Under the pieces are notes generated by a model. It searched no databases and was not told the origin of the DNA. It saw only the letters and a program-made list of their open reading frames with translations. DNA of 64,000 bases from Beroe forskalii (lineage: Eukaryota > Ctenophora > Nuda > Beroida > Beroidae), in the NCBI GenBank assembly GCA_011033025.1, contig WFMF01000264.1:124001-188000 (forward strand). Reading direction: 5' to 3'. A program made the position numbers and the translations under genes. This document shows positions 22,421 through 33,100 of the stretch, one piece after another (the first letter of the stretch is position 1; each line of letters begins with the position of its first letter).

Positions 22421-22485
22421 CACGTGGCATCATAGCTGATCACGTGTGTCCTGTCACGTGATCACATGTGACCTATCATGTGATC
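22421..22485. repeat. Cluster of CACGTG / CATGTG palindromes
   Basis: CACGTG at 22421, 22441 and 22455, then cacatg and catgtg, arranged as tandem inverted repeats (gatcacgtgtgtcctgtcac then gtgatcacatgtgacc). It shares the cacgtgacctgtcacgtg-like layout with 5084-5109. Confidence 0.65.
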
Positions 22486-22637
22486 TGTTAGTAATCTGTG
22501 TGTAGGTGCTGTGAGCTCATATTTTATTTGATTAGCAGTGTAGCAATCTGCGGGGATAATGGTTAGACCTACTGATCGGCCAGCAGAGACCTCTAGTTAA
22601 TCTAGTTAATAGTACTCTCCTAACTCTATATGTTGCT

Positions 22638-22733
22638 TACGAGAAATAGGCGGTTGTGATGACGTCATTATCATAGCATAACGTGGTGACTGGTGAGTTG
22701 ATGACGTTAAACCACATATTTCTCGTACGCGGC
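22638..22733. repeat. TGACGTCA hairpin repeat, copy G
   Basis: Left arm acgagaaataggcggttgtg with gatgacgtcattatca; right arm gttgatgacgttaaaccac then atatttctcgta. Flanked by gttgcttac at the left and gttgctta at the right, a possible short target duplication. Confidence 0.85.
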
Positions 22734-24190
22734 GTTTAGTTGCTTAAATAGTACTCTTATAGTCTGCGTATGTATGTTTTGTAGGCATGTGTGTCCTACG
22801 TGACTACATCACTTGTTACTTGTAAGCAGGCTTAGCTTCCGATAATTGCCGGCTTTTCCGATAAACGGCAGCGCGGATTTGTTTTAAATAATTCAGAAAA
22901 AATGGACTAATAAATTAATCATTCGACACCACAATCTAAACATTTCTAATTTGAATTCAATTGGTTTTGTTCTTCAAGTTTTTTATAGCCGCTAATCTAG
23001 TTAATTCTCACTTTAATATTCCACTAAAATAGCTCCTTACATAATTAAATCTGGTTAAGATTATAATTAGTTGAATAAAGAGGAACTCATCTCTCGTTTT
23101 AAAATCAACGAAATTTCAACAACAAAAAGCACTTGTTGTGATGTATTTTGTGACAAGCAACAATACATTATTGTTTCGTATCTTGTTAAATGGCCATAGT
23201 GTAATGCTTGTGACACTGTTAAACAAAAAGAAGCCACATAAATTGCAGCATAATGATTCGTTCACCGAATTTGTGCTGCTCGTCTTATGATATAAAGAAC
23301 ACAGCAGGATCGTTGTTTAATTTGTTGTTTTTTCGGAGAACTTATAACGTTGTAAAATTTATAGTCTTGTCGAAGGGACCTTACTTTATAGCACAGAATT
23401 TAGCAGTACGATCACAAACTGCACTAGAGTTACGAACTGGGCTATTGCTAAAGAATGGAGTAGCATGTCGAATGTCGATGTATTAGCTTGTTAGCGACAG
23501 ATGTGAGCTTGTCCGTGCTACTTCCAAATTTTAGATTTATTTTAGGAATGACGAAATTTGCAGTACCATCATCACCAGTAAACTTCATACCACAGTGGCA
23601 ATATTGCCAAATTTCCAATTTCAATAGCGGATACTGCAGCACTGTTGCATAAATAATACCTATGATATGCTTGAAATGAAGTTGAATATGTTTTATTTAT
23701 TACACCGGTAATTTGGCGTGAAATTTAAAACTCAAAATCAACATCTGCAAAAAAGTTCACATTAAACACCGTATTATTGTCTCTCATGTAACATGAACAA
23801 AGTCTTTTTCTGACTTTTTGAGATCTTAATAAAGCAGTGTTTTCCACTATTCATCTGCTAATAAGCTGTCAATTTCAACCAGTTGATTTCTCCTATGGTA
23901 TTCAGTATCTGCGGAACGATGTTTCTCCAACGATCAGCATAAAATTAAGAAATATTTGATGATGAATCTCGAGCATTCATGATCCTTTAATAATAGACTG
24001 AACTTATTCAACCTGAGGAAGAAAAAAATCAAACTAGTAAACGGCATCAGACTGAAAAGACTTTCGATAGACTTCTTCGAACACTCCGTATTTCGAATCA
24101 CCCCTTTTAGTGCAACTGTTAAGCCCATTCCGTGAGTTCTCTGAAACCAGTCACTCATCACACCGTTCCTAAACCAGAAACGACGCCAAT

Positions 24191-27100
24191 ATGATGTTCC
24201 AATTGCCTCCGTTGAAGGTCAACCTTCCTAAACCCAAATTCAAAAACCAAGGTGAGTGAACTTCAAAGAATTTGAAATTTAAAAGATCAACACGAATGGA
24301 TTTAAGGGCTTGCTTGTAACTGCTTGATTGTCTTCAGTCTATTTTGACCTTACTGATGTTCCCATCCTCTTCCCACTCCTTCTCACACCCACTATCTCAC
24401 CCCTCCCACTCCAACTCCCCCTCATTCCCACTCCCCTCACTCTAACTCACTCCTCCCACTCCCTCCCCTCCCTCACACTTTCTACCCTCCCACTATCTTC
24501 CCCCTCACTCCCCCTCTCCTCTTCTCCCTCTCAGAGGTGGTGACTGAGCACGGTCAGAAAGCAGAGTGTAGGCGCCGGGACACCTACCTTGACATGAGTC
24601 AGATGACCCTCACTTCCTTTCCTTCCATGGTGCTGCGATGTGACCTCCTCCACACCCTCATACTCAACAGAAACTTCCTGAGGTGGGTTTGCGTCTTTGA
24701 CTTTGAAATTAAGTCAAAGGCACGCCCGAAAATCTCGATAAAATTTAGATAATTCAGTCAAAACCCCGGTCAAAATATCAATCTTTGACCTTCCTGGGGA
24801 CAGGGACCTCCCAGCAAGAGGTCCCGTGCTGGGGACTCTGTTTGGATCTCTTGTAGATCCATCCCCCGTTTAGTAGTAGTAGACCGGGACCGAAATGGGC
24901 TAGCTCAACACAGTCTTACGTTAGCAATTTACCATTTTAAAACATACAAAAGACGTCACGTTTTATCACTGGGTTTTTGGAAGCTGAGAGCTGCCTAAAA
25001 TCCCCAAATTTCTCATGATTATACTGAATACAGTGGTCAGTACTCACTATTCCGTGACTAAGTTTAAGCTAAATTCAAAATATTTAAATATCAATCCAAT
25101 TTCAACATAATGGTGATTCAATTACATCATCATTAATCTATTTTAAATTTTGTTTTGATGTTGTTATGAGCCTGACCTGTGATCAGTTATCAAATTTTAC
25201 GAATTTGATGACCTAATAAAATTTGAATTAACTTAACTTATTGAGTTAAAATTAATTAATTTGATTTCAGATCAATACCGAAAGCAATAAGAATTCTAGA
25301 CGGTTTAGAAGTTCTTGACTTATCGTACAACAAACTCTATGAGTTTCCGGAAGAGATCCTTGCTCTGGAGTCCCTGACTGACCTTGACATCAGCCACAAT
25401 GTCCTGCAGAACATATCGGCTGACATCAGATTCCTTCGCAGATTACAAGTCAGTAAAGCTCCTCTCAGAGCCGTAAATCGAACAGAATGACTGTTGGGGA
25501 CACGGAAATTTTGCAAAGCCATAAAAAGGCAGAAATGCCCACCAGAGGGAAATTTTTTGGAAATTTTAGATTTTTCATTGAATTTTGAGCAATTTTCTAC
25601 CTATATGCCAAAAGACAGAGGAATAACGGTGATGAAATCCCCTCCTCTCCCTCAGACGCTGAATCTAAGTAACAACCGGATCAAGGGTCTCCCGCTCAAC
25701 ATGCAGCACCTAACCAACCTCCTCACTATCGATCTCTCCTCCAACAAGATCGAGGAGTTTCCATTGGATCTTTGCAACTGTTTCCCTAAGCTAACCAGGC
25801 TGAAGTGCAGCTATAATCGGATATCAGTCGTTCCTTATGAGGTAAAACTGTAAAACGAGATAGGTATACAGTATACACTATACACCGAGTTCCTCCAAAT
25901 TTATAGTGAGTATTCCCAAACTCAAGGAAATATCTCCAAATTTTGTCCTTGTTCCCAAACACAAGGAAATATCTTTCCGTGATAGTCTTCTAGTCTTTGA
26001 ATTGCACGTTTCCTGAGTGACAGTATGTTCCTCAGATTATCTACCTAGCGGAGGGTTGCCTCCTGGATAAGAAAGCTGTGGACTTCACACACAACCCTCT
26101 CACTTTCCCACCAATGGATGTTGTGGTCAGGGGGTTTGAAGCGATGAGGGACTACATAGAGCCTAAGTGGAGGGATCAGAAGGAGTTCAAACGACGGAAG
26201 AGTGTCATGCAAACTGCGGGGGCTCCTAAAACCAATATTACCAAGGTAAAATTGTAGAATAGCATAATGATGATAGAATACCAGTGCAAAGTAGCAGTCC
26301 ACTGACCGCTCCTCGGCGATTCTCCTTGTTCGTTAACAGCGGACCAGTGTGCCAGTAAGAGTTGATAGAGCAATTGAAATTTCATTAATTCATCTCTTTT
26401 TTTTCAAATTAATTTCTTTGAAATTTGGAGCGAAAAACATTTTACTTTTTCATTAGAATTCTCTTTTACAGCAAGACATGTGGGAGAACGTTGAATCCCC
26501 TGTTGTTACCGATGATAAAAGCAAGAGCAGCACGGGATCCGCCAAGAAGAAACGGCACCCGCCAGCAGCCCGAAAAGACAGTCCCAACCCCAAGAAAACC
26601 CAATTCAACGCTTCCCACCCTACAGCACCTAAAGCTGCAGCTAAACCTCCTAAATCTGCAAAGAGAGGAGGAACTGGCAGTGCAAAGAAGAGTAAACCTG
26701 AGTTAGTGATGGAGAGTCGGAGGGGGGAGGTGTATGACTACGATGAGAGCAGTCAGGCAACCCTCGTGGAGGTACACGTGAGAAACTTTATTTCAGGGAA
26801 TTTAAGCCCTAAAGTCTCAAAATGGGCTTAATTTGATGTTATATAAGGTACTTCAGATCTTAGAATTTGTTGAATACTTAGTAAATATGGAGTAAGGGAA
26901 CATACCAGATCGAGTGAGTCAAATCAGTCAGAAAGGTTTCAGAGTTCTCTCTCCTCAGCTACCATTCCCCCGTTTATCCTCCTAGGTGTACGCTGGTCCA
27001 GACATGGTGACTCCAGTGAACCAGCTCTCCCCACTCCCAGACAGTTGGCACCAATCCAAAACCCCTGCAGAAGGGTTAGAGGGGTTGGAGGGGGAGCTCC

Positions 27101-30100
27101 TCGATCTTAGAGGGAGTGACGAGTGGTCAAACTATAATGAGGAGGAAGAGGAAACGGTAGGAGTTTGAAAAACAGAAAATATGCTTTTCGATAATTCATG
27201 TTTTTCAAACTTTATCGTATCACTGAACGTTTTCGACTTCCTACTTTATTTTCTGTTCTGATCACAGATGCCAATAAACGTGTTGTCGAATGATCTGCAA
27301 TAAATTTGCAATTTCTCTCAAATATCTTTTTTTGAATATTGGCCCCAAACTTAAACTTTTATAAAAATCTAAGCTTTGTCGTAAGGAGTTGGTGGACATA
27401 ACGCAGTCGTTTGAGCCTCCGGATTTGGACTTGCCAGAAACAATGAACATGGGAACAGGAGGAGGGCTTCTAGAGCAATGGCTTGGTAAGTTCATGCATA
27501 AATGGCGCTTGATTAAATCATAATCTTAAATATTCAATTCTATTATTCGGAAATAAAAACTAGGTTTCTTGTGGTTTTCAATTAGTGATATCATCAATTG
27601 AAAACCACATAAAACCTAGTTTTTATTAAAACCTTATCAAGCTCGAGGAACAATAACAAAAATAGCAAAAACATTTTCTGATTTCCAGGTGCTGTGCAAA
27701 GCATGACCCAGTCCCCGACCACCCAAGACCCCTCCTGTGGCAGTACTGACGCAGAGGGGAGCTGCAAAGCCACCTTCAACCCCTTCACCCCCTTCTCTGA
27801 CGTCAAGATCATCAAGTGGGTGAAATATATCACAAACTTGCATGGATGCAAATTGCAATGTCTGACCATAATAATTCAACTATCAATATTAGCCTGTGAA
27901 GTTATGACTATCAAAATCCCGGTCGTTTGAGCGTATGACCCTTGGTCTAGTATGATTTAGTCTCTACTTAAATAATAAATATTAAATTTACTCCATGCTA
28001 TACCTTGATAAAGCCGGTACTCACACCCCCTACCAGGAACAAAGAAGAGCACTTCAGTTCCTCCTCCGAGGATGAGGATCAGCTAGGAGGACGAGCTACT
28101 AAAGATCAGGCTCCCAGTGAGACTGGTTTCTTTGGAGGGGACTACGAGAGGAGCGAGGGGGGTTCCGTGCCCCCTCCCCCCTTCACCCCCCACTCGCAGG
28201 ATACTGTGTCAGATGTGCTGTCCTGTAGGAACTCTCTGTCGACACCTGGTGAGTAATTGGGAAACCCTGGGAGAAGAAATGTAATTCGATAATCGGCAAA
28301 GTTCTCGATTAAATATCTAGGGCAAAATCGATTATCGGCACTGATCGGGTCAGATAGGCGCCGATTTTTAACGAATCTAGAGTACAAATTACAGTAGAAT
28401 CCTCCAAGTCTTATTCTTTGTCAAGTAATTCTCAGACATTTCGGTGTAACTAACGGGTCACAACTAATTATTTGGACAAATTCCAATCGCTCTTTTCGGG
28501 TGGTAAGTATGTTATTATAGGAGTTGGATATAAATATTCTGGACGTTTAAAGCACGCAGATAAAGAATAAATTGATGCGGAGGACCGTAGATCGATTTTT
28601 GGTTTTATAACAGGCAGTTTGCAGCAGTTGGTCGAAAAAAATCCTGTACAACTTTGATAGAATGCCTTTTAATTGATGTTTTTATCCTGCTTACTGGGCC
28701 ACTAAAATCACTTTCAGCCAAAAAATTTTCATGGAGCCTCGTCACTCACACCCCAAAGAAGTCTTCCATTGGCCTGAACTGTTGCATATTGGGTAATTTC
28801 GTGCTTTTAGGGACACAGAATGGCGATTCTCTCTGAAACAACATGGAGTTTTTCACCCTATTAAATTTCAATTACGTTTTTAAGACATTTGCAAGGTCCA
28901 AATCACAAATCTTTGCCTTGCAACTCATTCCACGGTTAAAAATGGTCCATGGTACATCCTTTCTCTGTTTTTCAAGTGCTCAGTCTAGCCTGCAGAAAGT
29001 TGCCAAAGTAATAAAAATGCCAAAATTCAAAAAAATGCAAAATAAGGGTTTTTGGGATATTTTTTCTTCCTGCTGCAGGATTTAGGATGTGTTGAGGGGT
29101 CTGATTCGAGGTACCCAACAGTAAAATCAGCCAAAAAATTGATTGGAAGCGGTCATGAAACTCTTAAACCAACCCTGGAATTTCTAAATTGATATTTCGA
29201 TTTTTTAAGTTGTACAGGATTTTTTTCGACCAACTGCTGTAAACTGCCTGTTATAAAGCCAAAAATCGATCTACGGTCCTCCGCATCAATTTATTCTTTA
29301 TCTGCGTGCTTTAAACGTCCAGAATATTTATATCCAACTCCTATAATAACATACTTACCACCCGAAAAGAGCGATAGGAATTTGTCCAAATAATTAGTTG
29401 TGACCCGTTATTTGTTGTTATATCAAAATTGGCTATCAGATATGGAGAGGTTATCAGTTATATTTTCTGATGACGCCGCAATCCCTCAACAGAAACGTAG
29501 GTTTAGGTGTAATGTGTTCGTGTAAATCTTCAATGTGATTTGGTGAGCGTTATTGTTTTTAATTTCAGAAGTGCAACGAGAATTGTGTTATCATTTTCCA
29601 AATTTCAGAAATGATTAACGAGAAATATATTTTCCTAAATTTGTTAACTTATTTCCTTTACAATCTAATAGAGGTAAAACCTATGCGAGAAAAATACGCA
29701 GATAAACCTAATACATTTAACTTTGACAAGAGAAAACATTTAAAACACCTATTTCTCGTTTGAGCATAGTAACTGTGAGGACGATAATCACGATTCTCTC
29801 GTATATCAGCGAATCGTCCAAACATCTACCTCCTAAATAGTACCTTAGCATCACGTAATTGGTGCGCACTTAAAGTTAAAGATTTGCGCACTTAATTAGT
29901 GCGAGTTATCAAAATCACATTTATAAAGTGTTGCAGTTCTTAAATGTACTAAGGTACTCGTGTATTCCAGATTCTATCAAGAGGACTGACGATATGGCTC
30001 CGATTAAGACCACCGTGACTACTACACCTCGCCCCAAGAGGAACTCTGTGTCACGTGGTGGAAGGAGGAGCAGCACTCAAAGTGTGATGAGCAACACGTC

Positions 30101-33100
30101 AATTGACAATGTAACCAAGGGTAAAAAGAAGGTCAATTCATAACGTTACCAAGGTAACCAATGTGTCAATTGACAACGTAACCAAGGTACCTAATCAACG
30201 TGTCAATTGACAACGTAACCAAGGTAACGAATATGTGTCAATTGACAACGTTACCAAGGTAACTACTAATGTGTGTCAATTGACAACGTAACCAATGTAA
30301 CTAACGTGTCAATTGACAACGTTACCAAGGTATAAGTCAAATGAATTTAGTATGTCGGACACGACTATTAGTCTAAAATTATTCCATGGAAGCCACAATT
30401 CTCCAAGAGTACCGAGCTTCATCCACAGATGTACATTATACATCCATCTCTGTATCAGGGTAAAAAGAAGAAGCGAAAGAAGAAAAAGAAGAAGGTTAAG
30501 AAAGAAGAATCAGAGCTGGAGTTTTACTCCCGGATACCCTTCCAACCACTGCTCATCACACGGCGACAACTTCCCAATGTCAGGGGCCTCAAGACTTGGG
30601 CCTACTTCACCGAGCCTAAGTCTTGCTACCTGGTAAGTAAGGGGTTTATCGTCCGGAGTGTATGCATCAATCAGTGCAATAAACAATGAGGCCGAAGGTT
30701 GCATTGTTAATTGACACGATTAATACATTAACTTCGGTCGATAGACACTATTTAACAATTAATGAGCGAAACGTTTAAATGGACTCAGACCACAAGATTT
30801 GGTCGGTGTGAACTTAAGGTGAATGGTTGAATAGGTAAAGTACTCATTGATATACTGACTACTCCGCAAGAAAAACTGATCAAATAATCAGTATTTTGAA
30901 ATGCACTTTGTATTGCTGACGACTGTTTGAACATTATTTTTGAAGCATTAATGGCCTCAATACCTTGCCTTCTGAGAAATCATATATCATTACATATATT
31001 TCTTATTTTCGTACATGCCAAATTATCAATCGGCATGCATTTTAACTGATGCCACTTCATACACTATTTATCAGCAGTGGTATATAATATTAAAGTCCTC
31101 TGCTTGCCATAAGCCACATTATGCCTGAGAATGAAGCTTGAAGGTCCTACTTCTACATGCCTGCATATCATTTAGTTTTACTGGTGTTTTTACTTGAGGA
31201 TCGACTGTTTACGGTTTCATACGGTCCTTCATGACACTACTGTTGTACTGAACTAAGGTTTTGATTTTATTTCTTAGTTGCAAACCGAAGGTAAATCAAG
31301 ATTTAATCACTGGTCGAATAATAGTTTCTGTTTAATATTTTCTGTTCTTTCTCGAGTATCACCTGCACAATTGACACCACCTTTACAATTGAAACCATCT
31401 TGACAGTTGACAACACCTCAGATTGACAACATGACCGAGATATCTTCCTCCACTAAACGAGTGAGGTTTGGAACAGACGAGGTGACCGTAATGAAGTCCA
31501 ACTCCTCAACACGGAGCTTGCTGACAGAGTCGTGTATTGCAATGAACTCCAGCAACTCAACTCTTGGTAATTCAACCTGTTTTAATTTCCTACTTGAACT
31601 ATAGTATAAATTTAAATTGCCTGAATAAGCCAAGACGTGATTTTAAGATATTTTGATTGTGAAAATGTACCATTTTAAATCAAAAATTTAACAATTTTAG
31701 ATAAAAAAGTTTAAAAGTTAAACGAGTGAACCCCTTGTTCCAAGTGAATCTCTTGTTTCATATGGGGATTGGGGCTGCAGAAATTTAATTACGAAAATTA
31801 CTTCAGATCGATCGAACAGTATGCACAGCGTGGACTCGAACAATTCGCAACTTCTAAGGTTTGATAATTGAAACCACCACAACCTACAAATCATGATGTA
31901 CAACCCAAGGTAACTTCATTACAAAAACACGAGTCTCATCCAAATTCCTAAATTTACCACACGTCTACCCTGTATTGTGTTACACTCTGGGAATCATCCC
32001 ACTGTTGCCCACTGCCTTCATAATTCATTCCATACATTGGTTTTGTGGGTTTCTGTGTCGTTGCAGGTTGCTTTATTTCAACCCCATCTTTTTCTGTAGT
32101 TTCTGTAGCTGTATTCTGTTTGTGATTTTGATCTTATTTCTGCTAATTCATCTCATGCAAATTATTAAGTCGGGAATGGCACGGAAGTCGAACCCTACCT
32201 TCTGATCACAAGCCTGAATAACTTACTTCACCATAAACTCAAGCATTTACTCGATTTGTAACCACTTCACAACCTGTGCTGAAACTTCCCTCCCCAGTGG
32301 GAGAAACACCACGTCACCACAAAGTTCTAATTTCACCCCAAACTCAAGTGCTCATTCTTGAGTCTTCCCTGCAGTGGTAGTGTGTGCAGTATGTCCCAGC
32401 GGAGTGAGGTTTCCTCAAAGAACCTCCTGGATCACCCTGGAGAAGAGACTTGTGGCACCCCAGTGGCACCCCTCCCAGGACACTCCCCCGCCTTAATGTC
32501 CGGAACAATCCCGGGGAGAGGCCTCACTTCACCTCTTGATACAGCTTCAGTGGGGGCCTGGTCAAAGTCCAATATGTGAGTATCAATAGCTCGCAGTTTG
32601 TGTTTGTTAATTGATTTTTAGCTGTATCTAGCTGCATTGATTATTTCTCGTGGATAGTGAGGATACAATCAAATAACTAGTTGATTGTCTACAATCAGCT
32701 CTTATTCTCTGATGAAAACTCATTTTTCAGAGGAAAAACTTAATATAACTTCGCATATCATATAACACTCACCTAATTAATGTTGTTTTCTATTGCTGAT
32801 GTACGATTAACAAACGAATGGGAGTATCAAGAGGCGTCACACGATCCATGAGTTTGTTATTACCAATCAGCGACCCTCGTCTGAATTCAACGTTTTTATA
32901 GATCTTCGAGTGCTCCTTCATAAAACCAACAATTTATTTAACGATATTCTGCTCTATTATTCCGCCACTGTTCAGTAGTCCTATAAAGTAGTGATATATC
33001 GATAATTATCACACTGGAGTTTGAGCCACGGGAGGGTAATAATTGATGATATATCCTCAGCACGAAAAACAGACCCCCCTCCCTGCCTGCCCCACGGCAC

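Larger units (their letters stand above)
20094..24190. other. Intergenic stretch, no gene recognised
   Basis: AT-rich with only short ORFs lacking domains. Contains loose repeats of gaggcatagttggggc-like units at 21050-21215, a hairpin (ggtggatc..gatccacc) near 22034, a CACGTG cluster at 22421-22485 and hairpin copy G at 22638-22733. Confidence 0.5.

Noticed and set aside
24328-24543. Pro/Leu/Ser-rich ORF
   Set aside because: It is the long pyrimidine-rich tract before the LRR exon acceptor at 24534, not coding.
30429-30689. Alternative start upstream of the Lys-rich exon
   Set aside because: The acceptor tatcag at 30458 and the in-phase flanking exons make this an internal exon; the upstream ATG is intronic.
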